A DNA stretch of 5,372 nt from Acetofilamentum sp. (GTDB lineage: Bacteria > Bacteroidota > Bacteroidia > Bacteroidales > JAFGUD01): positions 193 to 5,564 of the forward strand of contig DYKL01000239.1 of NCBI GenBank assembly GCA_020722645.1, given 5' to 3'. Made by a program: the position numbers and the translations under genes. Below are positions 1-5,372 of this stretch, in pieces. Position 1 is the stretch's first letter. The number at the start of each line of letters is the position of its first letter. Below the pieces are notes generated by a model. The model did not search any database and had not been told where the DNA came from. It saw nothing but the letters and a program-made list of their open reading frames with translations.

Positions 1-80
1 TGCCTGGCAATGACGTTTTGCTTCGTGCCTGGCAATGACGTTTTGCTTCGTGCCTGGCAATGACGTTTTGCTTCGTGCCT
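1..80. repeat. Tandem 25-bp REP-like repeat, three full copies plus start of a fourth
   Basis: Three identical 25-bp units occupy 1-25, 26-50 and 51-75. A fourth begins at 76 (TGCCT) and then diverges at 81. Each unit starts with the small palindrome TGCCTGGCA and ends with CTTCG. A second pairing, TTGC with GCAA, spans the unit junctions and could form a short hairpin. Read on the minus strand, the motif GTCATTGCCAGGCACGAAGC resembles the dispersed 'GTCATTGCGAGG...CGAAGCAATC' intergenic repeats that I recall from many bacterial genomes, including Bacteroidota. That family match is from memory, not from a search. The array touches the left edge, so more copies may lie outside. It sits downstream of the sensor gene's stop codon, which is the usual intergenic position for such elements. 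Confidence 0.9.
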
Positions 81-148
81 CGTAGAGACTTTTTTGCATT
101 GGCTAAATTGCACATTGGCAACTTATTTCATACTTCAAACATCGTATA
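81..148. other. Intergenic tail between repeat array and sensor gene stop
   Basis: This 68-bp stretch follows the broken fourth repeat. It opens with CGTAGAGAC and contains two direct copies of CATTGGC (within about 98-119), separated by roughly ten bases. It lies just downstream of the minus-strand sensor stop, where a terminator would be expected. I find only a 4-bp stem (TTGC/GCAA) and no T-run on the minus strand after it, so no intrinsic terminator is supported. It may be the remnant of a second, decayed repeat type. Confidence 0.35.
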
Positions 149-2488
149 TTATATTTTTTCACGCAGAATTTTAATTTGTTTTTTGAGCATTCTGATTTCT
201 TTTTCAAGTTTTTCTGATTGTTCTTTTGTTTCGGTAACATCAAAAGCAAAATAAAGAATTTTTGTGATTTTTCCGGTAGTGTCGTAATAAGGAGTATATG
301 TAGAATGGAGCCATCTTACTTCACCGTATTTAGTAAAACGTTTCATAGTTTTTTCAAAATATTCACCTTGAGATACTCTTCTTATAACTTGTTCCAGCTC
401 AGCACGTTCAGTTTTAACAAGGTCAAGAACGTTTACTCCTTTGAGTTCGTCGAGAGTAAAGTTCATTGTATCAATGTATTTTTTATTAACATTAAGCAAA
501 ATACCGTCAGTTGTATATTCAATAGTCATCAAAGTATTGTTTACGGCGTTAATCATACTCTCCATAGCTGCTTCACGTTCAACGGCTTCTTTTTCTTTTG
601 ATGTAATTTCTTTAATTTTAGCCTGTAAAAGTTCCTGAGCTTTTTCGATTTCTTTTGTCTGGAGCTTCATTTTATCGAGTAAGCTGTTTGTAGAAATATT
701 GTTCAAAATATTTTTGATTGAAAGAGCTATTTCGGCAGATGCTTTATCGAAAAATTCAAGTTCAAAATCCTGTAATCTTTTCAGAAAAGCAATTTCCAGA
801 ATACCATAGAACTCACCCTCATACTCCAAAGGCTGTACAAGAATACTTTTTGGTTTCATTTCGCTTAAACCGCCAATAATGATGTGGTAATCGTCAGGAA
901 TTTTGTCAAAATATTGTTTTTTGCGTTCAATAGCAACAGAGCCAACAACACCTTCTCCAAATTTTATTATTTTATTGTAAGCTTTTCTTTTGTCTATTGC
1001 AAATGTAGAGACAGATTTCAGAACTGTTTCGTTATTTTTTTCGTCGTTGAAAATTATGAAAAAAGAAGATAAAAAGGCATCGGAATATGTGCTTATTTTT
1101 GAGTTTATTTTGTCAGTAAGGATTTCAATCGAGTTTTCACCAATTTTTGAAGCTTCGTGAATAATTGATAGACCTTTATTTATCCATTCGGTACGTTCTT
1201 TTACAATTAAGGATTCTTTTCTGGATTTGGCTCTTTCCTGAATTGCATCAATGGTTTTGTTTATAGAAACAGCAACGAGGTCATTTTCAGATATTTCTTC
1301 AAGTCGTTCTGATATGTTTTGTTCCTGAATTTGTTTGAAAATATTAGTAAGTTTAATTAGTCTGTTTCTAATTTTGTCTAAAAAATCTGAAATTATTATA
1401 AGTTCTTTGTATTCATTCGTGATTTGAATATTTTCGAAAATGTTTCCTTTTTGAATATTTTCAGCACTTTTTATGATGCCTTCAAAATTGGATTTTATTC
1501 TATTGATTATTGTATTAAAAAACAGGCTTATAATAAAACCAAACATTATGGTAATAAATAGAATTAGGATAAAGTAAAGGTTTGCAGAAAGGTAAATTGA
1601 TTTTGAGTCGTTAAATGTTCCGATTTTCCATGTTAATGGTAATGGGTTAGGTTTAAATGTGTTGAAAAATAAAATCTGATTGCCTTTTCTTTTTATAAAA
1701 TTAATGTTTCTGAGAATATTATTTTGTTCCGATTCAAATTCGGGGTTTGTGATATCGGTGAATTTTTTGTTGATTGTAATTTTTTTTTCTCTGTCGAATA
1801 TTATTATACCTGTTTCATCAGTGATAAATGTGTTTTTATTAAGGTTGTTCTGGATTAAAATTGTATTTAAAAAATTAAAATTCATTTCGTATCCAATAAC
1901 ACCAATAAAATGTGAGCTTTCAAAAATTGGAATTGCAATTTTTTTTGTGTATTCTGTTTTTAATTTGTCAAAAAAAATACTGTTGTCAAAAGTTGTTATC
2001 TGTCGTGTGTTTTTTACGGTTTCGAAATAGTAGTTGTTTTCTGTATTTTCTAAAGAGTCTATAAAAACAATGTTTTCGGAGTTTTTACGCCATACTACGT
2101 TATATCTGTTTAATGTGTCTAACAGCGGATAAAGTGATTGATCTAAATCTACAGCATTTGGTGAAAGTACTATAAAAATACTGTTCAGAGAGTTTTCGGA
2201 GCTTAAAATAAATTTGAAAAGTGAGTTGAAATCGTAAAAAGCTTTGGGAGTATTTATCTGAGAAGCAACAATTTCTGCAAGTGTATTTATTTTGAAGTGA
2301 TTGGATTCAATCTGATTTTGTATTGCAGTAATTGATTTGTCAATATTGTAGGAAATATTATTTTTAGAATCTTTAATAATAGAGTTTCTGACGTAGAAGC
2401 CAAGTATGATTCCATAAACAATATTTGCAGCAATAACAATAGTGTACAAATATTTTGCAAAAAAATGTTTAAATCCTATAAGTTTCAT
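149..2488 (-). CDS. Membrane sensor: Cache-like, HAMP, GAF and PAS domains, no output domain
   Basis: This 779-aa inner-membrane sensory protein starts at ATG 2486-2488 and stops with TAA at 149-151. Residues 13-32 form a first membrane helix and about 301-325 a second. They enclose a periplasmic domain of roughly 270 residues that looks like a Cache fold (IAIPIFESSHFIGVIGYEM at 183-201, FITDETGIIIFD at 221-232). A HAMP linker covers about 325-372, with a second HAMP-like helical pair to about 425. A GAF domain follows at about 435-595, opening with ERTEWINKGL and containing GEGVVGSVAIERK (511-523) and ILVQPLEYEGEFYGILEIA (549-567). A coiled coil occupies about 600-640, a PAS domain about 640-755 ending in FAFDVTETK, and a second coiled coil 753-779. 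There is no histidine-kinase, GGDEF, EAL, SpoIIE, chemotaxis-signalling or DNA-binding domain. The ending on an intact coiled coil suggests a natural terminus rather than a truncation. It may signal through a partner protein; that role is inferred. No Shine-Dalgarno sequence is visible. Ligands are unknown. Confidence 0.93.
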   Translation of the reverse strand: MKLIGFKHFFAKYLYTIVIAANIVYGIILGFYVRNSIIKDSKNNISYNIDKSITAIQNQIESNHFKINTLAEIVASQINTPKAFYDFNSLFKFILSSENSLNSIFIVLSPNAVDLDQSLYPLLDTLNRYNVVWRKNSENIVFIDSLENTENNYYFETVKNTRQITTFDNSIFFDKLKTEYTKKIAIPIFESSHFIGVIGYEMNFNFLNTILIQNNLNKNTFITDETGIIIFDREKKITINKKFTDITNPEFESEQNNILRNINFIKRKGNQILFFNTFKPNPLPLTWKIGTFNDSKSIYLSANLYFILILFITIMFGFIISLFFNTIINRIKSNFEGIIKSAENIQKGNIFENIQITNEYKELIIISDFLDKIRNRLIKLTNIFKQIQEQNISERLEEISENDLVAVSINKTIDAIQERAKSRKESLIVKERTEWINKGLSIIHEASKIGENSIEILTDKINSKISTYSDAFLSSFFIIFNDEKNNETVLKSVSTFAIDKRKAYNKIIKFGEGVVGSVAIERKKQYFDKIPDDYHIIIGGLSEMKPKSILVQPLEYEGEFYGILEIAFLKRLQDFELEFFDKASAEIALSIKNILNNISTNSLLDKMKLQTKEIEKAQELLQAKIKEITSKEKEAVEREAAMESMINAVNNTLMTIEYTTDGILLNVNKKYIDTMNFTLDELKGVNVLDLVKTERAELEQVIRRVSQGEYFEKTMKRFTKYGEVRWLHSTYTPYYDTTGKITKILYFAFDVTETKEQSEKLEKEIRMLKKQIKILREKI

Positions 2489-2636
2489 ATAATTTGTGTC
2501 TTTTTAAACCACATTTTCTTAATTTTCAATTTAATCGGCATTCAGTTAATAAATTTACTTCAGTTTAAAAATGTATAGGTTATTTTTTCTAAATGGCTTT
2601 GTAAACTTATAACTTATTATAAGCTGTGAATAATGT
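2489..2636 (-). other. 148-bp spacer upstream of the sensor gene; possible promoter region
   Basis: The gap between the 282-aa secreted protein's stop and the sensor start is much longer than the 34 bp upstream, so the sensor may have its own promoter. On the minus strand I see approximate matches to the Bacteroidota -7 element TAnnTTTG (TAAGTTTA, TAAATTTA), each missing the final G. None has a TTTG at the expected distance upstream. A 5-bp AT stem, CTTAT-t-ATAAG at 2613-2623, lies just after the upstream gene's stop. It is too weak and lacks the U-tract of a terminator. No regulatory site can be called with confidence. Confidence 0.25.
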
Positions 2637-3485
2637 TTATTTGTCTAAATTTGAAAAATCAGTTTTTAAAAATTTTCCGGGTTTTGATTTTGTAATATTG
2701 TGATAATCAAAGTAATAAAGTTTTCCATCAGCCACACTTATCAACATTTTATAACATTTGCCGGTTGAACTTGCATTTTCCGGTGGTGAAACTATGTGTA
2801 ATATTACAGCGTTTTCATCTTTATTATCAACTAATTCCATAATTTCGTCAGAATTGGAAACTTTAATATTTCCGGAAAAATATTTTGAAATTTTGGTTTT
2901 TGTATTTACATCGCTTGCAAGATTTTCAGCTTCAATGTACAAAGTTTTTGTTCCTATTTCCTGAATATTGTTGTTGTAATATTGCAAAATGTTTGTTTCA
3001 TCAAGTGTTTGGTCGTTGTATGTCAGATTTATATGATTTTCTATAAATAAAAGTAAAGCACCGAGTTTATAATCATATTTTTCGTAATCTACATTATAGT
3101 ACGAAAGCGGGAAAGAGCAAATTTCGGGTAATTCTTCAAAATTTTTGTCTTTTTCACCAACAACAAGCGAAAGAAATGTATATACAACTTTGTCGGGGTC
3201 GTTTTCAGGAAATACTTTTGTTCTGACTAAAAAAGAGTATTCTGATTTTTGTCTCAGAGCTTTGAATTCTTCCATTGTTATAAACTTGTAAGGTGTAATA
3301 GTCCAGCTTTGCTCTACGGCAGTTTTGATAGCGGAATTGTAAGTATTGAAAATATCATCATCAAGTACAATACAAGTAGTTGTTTTGTAGAAGGTTTCAA
3401 GTTGTTCGTGCGTAGCAACAGCTTTTTGTGAAAATAATCCTGTAAAAACAGATATAAATAATGTTAATGTTATTATTTTTTTCAT
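2637..3485 (-). CDS. Secreted protein of unknown function, 282 aa
   Basis: This protein begins with a clear Sec signal peptide: Lys2-Lys3, then a hydrophobic core to about residue 17, with likely cleavage near Gln20 (GLFSQ-KAV). No lipobox cysteine sits at the cleavage site, so a periplasmic or outer-membrane-associated location is likely. The mature part is mixed alpha/beta with no transmembrane helix. Visible landmarks are YKTTTCIVLDDDIFNTYNSA (33-52), a WTITPYKFIT stretch (61-70), KLGALLLFIENH (140-151) and the C-terminal CYKMLISVADGKLYYFDYH (244-262). I recognise no catalytic motif. It resembles conserved hypothetical exported proteins seen in Bacteroidales, but I cannot name a family. 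The start ATG at 3483-3485 is supported because the signal peptide begins immediately there. It lies 34 bp downstream of another secreted-protein gene and probably shares its transcript. Confidence 0.9.
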   Translation of the reverse strand: MKKIITLTLFISVFTGLFSQKAVATHEQLETFYKTTTCIVLDDDIFNTYNSAIKTAVEQSWTITPYKFITMEEFKALRQKSEYSFLVRTKVFPENDPDKVVYTFLSLVVGEKDKNFEELPEICSFPLSYYNVDYEKYDYKLGALLLFIENHINLTYNDQTLDETNILQYYNNNIQEIGTKTLYIEAENLASDVNTKTKISKYFSGNIKVSNSDEIMELVDNKDENAVILHIVSPPENASSTGKCYKMLISVADGKLYYFDYHNITKSKPGKFLKTDFSNLDK

Positions 3486-3519
3486 AATATTTGATTTGTT
3501 TTGTTATTTTGCAACAAAA

Positions 3520-4170
3520 TTAATTATTTTCGGGTAAAAGCAAAGGATTTCGTTCATTATATTTTTGCAGATACACAAATATGAGTTTTTTTCTTTTTCG
3601 CTTACTGATGTCAATCCACTCTTTGTAAAGTTCTTCATCAGTAGCTAAAATAGGTTCCAAATTTTTATCATTAAATTCAAAAACAGTACCATTCCTAAAA
3701 TCAATTATAAACTGAACGGTTTCCTGTCTTTGATTTGGCTGTGAATAATATCCAAATGGGTCGCTTGTGTATGGGTAATCTGTAACTGTAACAGTTCCAA
3801 CAAAGTGAGAAATTGAACCAACAATCGGCACAAAAACAGCTTTTGATTCCCAATAAATGCTAATCTTCCCGTTTTGAGCATAACCCCAGAATTTTGAAGG
3901 GTCATATTTTTTGAACTGACCATCGTCTTGTAAAATTGATACTTCTTTTTCGTTGATTAGCAAATCATAGAAATCGTAACTGTCTTTTTCTAAATTGCAC
4001 ACAATTCTGCTTTTGTTTATGGGTGAGTTTTTTAAAACATCTTCAAAAGTTACAAAAACACCTTCTTTAAAGATATAATTTTTTGTATATTCGACTAATT
4101 TTATAGTATCCTGTGCATTGATACAAAAATTTAACAAAAAAAATGTCAGAAAAATTTTTAAAAATTTCAT
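3520..4170 (-). CDS. Secreted protein of unknown function, 216 aa
   Basis: A Sec signal peptide occupies residues 1-20 (MKFLKIFLTFFLLNFCINAQ), with a probable cut after Gln20, typical of Bacteroidota exported proteins. Cys16 lies inside the hydrophobic core and is not a convincing lipobox. The mature protein carries KEGVFVTFEDVLKNSP (35-50) and FWGYAQNGKISIYWES (94-109), followed by a hydrophobic AVFVPIVGSISHFVGTVTV segment (111-129). It then has a Gly/Tyr/Pro/Gln-rich loop (131-149) and a charged C-terminus with KRKRKK at 190-195. The 'GVFVTFED...NSP' and 'WGY..NGKISIYW' patterns recall a recurring family of small exported Bacteroidota proteins of unknown role; this is from memory. Start at ATG 4168-4170 fits the signal peptide. 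It is the promoter-proximal gene of the minus-strand set and begins only 45 bp from the divergent kinase-like gene. Confidence 0.9.
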   Translation of the reverse strand: MKFLKIFLTFFLLNFCINAQDTIKLVEYTKNYIFKEGVFVTFEDVLKNSPINKSRIVCNLEKDSYDFYDLLINEKEVSILQDDGQFKKYDPSKFWGYAQNGKISIYWESKAVFVPIVGSISHFVGTVTVTDYPYTSDPFGYYSQPNQRQETVQFIIDFRNGTVFEFNDKNLEPILATDEELYKEWIDISKRKRKKLIFVYLQKYNERNPLLLPENN

Positions 4171-4215
4171 TTTTTATTATTTTTACGAAAAATTTTGGTT
4201 AAAAATAACAATGTT
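4171..4215. promoter_or_regulatory. 45-bp divergent intergenic region
   Basis: This spacer separates the start of the minus-strand secreted-protein gene (ATG at 4168-4170) from the likely plus-strand start of the kinase-like gene (ATG 4216). It is almost all A and T. Any promoters for the two directions must overlap each other or extend into the coding regions. I see a TATTTTTA on the minus strand, resembling TAnnTTTG without the final G, and no convincing partner element. The location makes regulatory function likely, but no specific site is supported. Confidence 0.3.
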
Positions 4216-4605
4216 ATGCTAAAATATCAAAAAAATAAAAATATTTTTTTGTGGCAAAAATTTAAAATTGCTGATTTTGAGGATTTTATATTAAAAAAAT
4301 ACATTGAAAATTTATTTTATTCTTTTCTGATTATATATTTTATTTTAATAGCAGGTGGTTTTAATCATAAAATTTCTTTTGCTCTTATTTCTTCAATTGC
4401 TTTATGTTTTTTTTTAGTAAGTTATTTTTTATTTAAAAAAAATAAGATAAAACTAAGGATTTTAAAAATACTCTCGTTTGTGTTTTTTTTTTCAACGATA
4501 GTTTTCGCATTGATATTGAAAACTTTTGGGGTTCATAGCCTTTTGATTTTATTACTTTTGCCGGTGTTTACACTTTTGATTTTTCCGGCACAAAAGTTCT
4601 TGTAA
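4216..4605 (+). CDS. N-terminal membrane fragment (four helices) of the kinase-like gene
   Basis: This fragment encodes 129 aa from ATG 4216; a TTG at 4195 is in frame but less likely as a start. The first 30 residues are Lys-rich and cytoplasmic. Four hydrophobic helices follow at about 32-49, 53-73, 81-101 and 107-123. The frame ends at TAA 4603-4605 after a short tail (PAQKFL) that does not look like a natural membrane-protein end. Reading past the T-run at 4580-4584 in the -1 frame continues directly into a fifth and sixth helix. I see no standard X XXY YYZ slippery heptamer in the overlap, so programmed frameshifting is not supported. On its own this piece would be a small membrane protein without a known role. 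Confidence 0.55.
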   Translation: MLKYQKNKNIFLWQKFKIADFEDFILKKYIENLFYSFLIIYFILIAGGFNHKISFALISSIALCFFLVSYFLFKKNKIKLRILKILSFVFFFSTIVFALILKTFGVHSLLILLLLPVFTLLIFPAQKFL

Positions 4606-4622
4606 TTCCTTTAATTTCAATA

Positions 4623-5273
4623 TTGGGGTTTGATTTAATTTATATTTTCTCCGATTATTTTGATTTTTATGTTTCAAATGAGGTTATATCGGTAAATATT
4701 ATTTTTTTTGGTCTTTCTGTTGTTTTGTTTTTTCTTTCAAATAAAAACAAGCAGGAAATTGAAGTTTTTAAAAGCGTTGCTAAATATCATATAATTACTA
4801 CAAGGCAAAAACAGAATATGATTGGTTTTGCTTTGCAACAACTTAGAACAACCGTTAATAATTTTAGCGTTTATGATGATTTTTCAGTAAAAAATATTGA
4901 TTTGAAGGATATTGAAAATTATAAAAGAATATCATTAAGCAGTTTTTGTGCTGCTATGGCTGTTATAGAAGAATCGTCAAGCGATGGTATTATAGACAAT
5001 TCAATCGAAAAATGCAATTTTTTTGATATTGTCAAAAAAATTACAACTTATTATTCAATTAAAAACCCATTAATAAAATTCAAAAACGCTCTGACTGACA
5101 ATCTTTTATTCAACGATATTAATACTCAGATTTTATTTATTAAAATTATTTTTTCGGTTTTTGATGTAATAACTCTTTTTTATTCGCAGGAAAAATTGCA
5201 AATTCGTATCGAAAATTATGTTGATTCTTCTGATGAAACCCCCATGAGAACCTTAAAGTTCTCACACCAATAG
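4623..5273 (+). CDS. Middle fragment: two membrane helices plus degenerate kinase core
   Basis: The frame is open from 4539 and has no ATG near its beginning; 4623 is only a TTG. The real coding continuation probably joins the upstream fragment at about 4584. Numbered from 4623, residues 1-10 with the preceding residues form one helix and about 21-39 another. A linker helix (KNKQEIEVFKSVAKYH) follows. GFALQQLRTTVNNF (68-81) aligns with a kinase H-box, with Gln72 (4836-4838) in place of histidine and Thr77 in place of the usual proline. Residues 101-121 look like the second DHp helix. QILFIKIIFSVFDVITLFY (169-187) aligns with the N-box, with Asp181 (5163-5165) for Asn. The last 13 or so residues fall in the GC-richer quasi-palindromic patch and may not be ancestral coding sequence. 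Confidence 0.55.
   Translation: MGFDLIYIFSDYFDFYVSNEVISVNIIFFGLSVVLFFLSNKNKQEIEVFKSVAKYHIITTRQKQNMIGFALQQLRTTVNNFSVYDDFSVKNIDLKDIENYKRISLSSFCAAMAVIEESSSDGIIDNSIEKCNFFDIVKKITTYYSIKNPLIKFKNALTDNLLFNDINTQILFIKIIFSVFDVITLFYSQEKLQIRIENYVDSSDETPMRTLKFSHQ
5245..5264. repeat. 20-bp quasi-palindrome (7-bp stem, 6-nt loop) at the second frame break
   Basis: TGAGAAC at 5245-5251 is perfectly complementary to GTTCTCA at 5258-5264, with the loop CTTAAA between them. The surrounding patch, roughly 5236-5273, is about 42% GC by hand count, against well under 20% in the 99 bases after it, and begins with a run of five C. There is no T-run after the stem, so it is a poor terminator. It could be a small palindromic insertion or a structure that promoted the nearby frameshift; both are inference. 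Confidence 0.6.
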
Positions 5274-5274
5274 A

Positions 5275-5372
5275 ATGAAAATAATTATAAACCAACAACT
5301 TACAAAATTATTTACACATGAAAATTTTGATTATTTATTGTTTGTTGTAAATAAAAATTTTGTATATAATTT
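5275..5372 (+). CDS. C-terminal ATPase-like fragment of the kinase-like gene, partial at right edge
   Basis: From ATG 5275 the frame is open to the last base (32 complete codons). It is also open upstream to 5257. The peptide contains INQQLTKLFTHENFDYLLFV. This matches the layout of the end of a kinase ATPase domain: the 'i...L..LF..F' box, then the 'L.L.vVk.iv' helix that normally precedes GG. The glycine-rich G2 signature between them is absent. It is best read as the continuation of the same broken kinase-like gene, because it supplies the part that the middle fragment lacks. A new gene starting at this ATG is possible but less likely. The product runs beyond the window. Confidence 0.45.
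   Translation, partial: MKIIINQQLTKLFTHENFDYLLFVVNKNFVYN

Larger units (their letters stand above)
4216..5372 (+). pseudogene. Frame-broken 6-TM histidine-kinase-like gene, runs off right edge
   Basis: Three consecutive plus-strand reading frames join into one plausible protein: six membrane helices, then a histidine-kinase-type DHp and HATPase-like region. Frame one runs from ATG 4216 to a stop at 4603-4605. Adding one T to the T-run at 4580-4584 merges it with the second frame (…LLIF then SGTKVLVIPLISILGFD…). That frame stops at 5271-5273, and removing one base between 5255 and 5270 connects it to the third frame, which is open to the window end. The H-box-like stretch LQQLRTTVNN has Gln where histidine belongs, and the N-box-like stretch IIFSVFDVITLFY has Asp instead of Asn. 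No G1 box (DxGxG) is seen. Two frame breaks plus lost catalytic residues suggest a decaying gene. Sequencing error in an intact pseudokinase gene is the main alternative. The length cannot be judged because the 3' end is missing. Confidence 0.6.

Noticed and set aside
1..80. CRISPR array
   Set aside because: The 25-bp units abut directly with no unique spacers, so it is a simple tandem repeat.
60..254. Plus-strand 64-codon frame starting inside the repeat array
   Set aside because: It begins in repeat DNA and runs antisense into the 3' end of the sensor gene, with no domain or signal of its own.
1680..2030. Plus-strand 116-codon frame with hydrophobic segments
   Set aside because: It is antisense to the periplasmic domain of the sensor; the hydrophobic look comes from AT-rich complement sequence rich in Phe, Leu and Ile codons.
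2613..2623. Possible terminator hairpin after the 282-aa secreted-protein gene
   Set aside because: The stem is five A/T-rich pairs with a one-base loop and no following T-run on the transcribed strand.
3491..3519. Hairpin TTTTG-ttg-CAAAA between the two secreted-protein genes as a terminator or promoter
   Set aside because: It has only five weak pairs and no TAnnTTTG element; 34-bp spacing fits simple co-transcription better.
3705..3923. Minus-strand 72-codon frame inside the 216-aa secreted protein gene
   Set aside because: It lies wholly within a well-supported gene in another frame and shows no recognisable features.
4576..4605. Programmed -1 ribosomal frameshift joining the first two kinase-like fragments
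   Set aside because: The direction fits, but no in-frame X XXY YYZ slippery sequence, upstream Shine-Dalgarno or downstream structure is visible.
5245..5264. Intrinsic terminator of the plus-strand gene
   Set aside because: It sits inside the reading frame of the broken gene and lacks a T-run after the stem; the ATPase-like coding sequence continues downstream.

Overview
The window is very AT-rich. Three features together suggest a Bacteroidota genome, most likely Bacteroidales-like: start codons without Shine-Dalgarno sequences, small secreted proteins whose signal peptides end in -SQ/-AQ, and a long HAMP-GAF-PAS sensor of a type common in that phylum. This assignment is inferred from composition and protein style, not from a marker gene.

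Layout. Positions 1-80 hold three perfect 25-bp tandem copies of a REP-like repeat and the first bases of a fourth. Positions 149-4170 hold three minus-strand genes, read in the order 4170 to 149. The first is a 216-aa secreted protein of unknown function. After 34 bp comes a 282-aa secreted protein, also of unknown function. After a further 148 bp comes a 779-aa membrane sensor with a periplasmic Cache-like domain, HAMP, GAF, PAS and coiled coils. This sensor has no kinase, cyclase, phosphatase or DNA-binding output domain. The two secreted genes are probably co-transcribed; the sensor may belong to the same unit or have its own promoter in the 148-bp spacer.

From 4216 to the right edge, on the plus strand and divergent from the rest, is what reads as one gene broken into three frames. 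It has six membrane helices followed by a histidine-kinase-like dimerisation and ATPase region. The first break is repaired by adding one T to the T-run at 4580-4584. The second lies beside a 20-bp quasi-palindrome at 5245-5264, in a patch richer in GC than its flanks. The H-box histidine is Gln and the N-box Asn appears to be Asp, so the ancestor was either already a pseudokinase or the gene is decaying. The gene runs off the window.

The sensor, the two exported proteins and the kinase-like gene could form a signalling neighbourhood, but nothing in the sequence proves a functional link. I see no RNA gene, CRISPR array, complete transposon or convincing terminator. I do not see strong evidence for a new defence or biosynthetic system. 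The best leads are the output-less sensor and the frame-broken, catalytically degenerate kinase.
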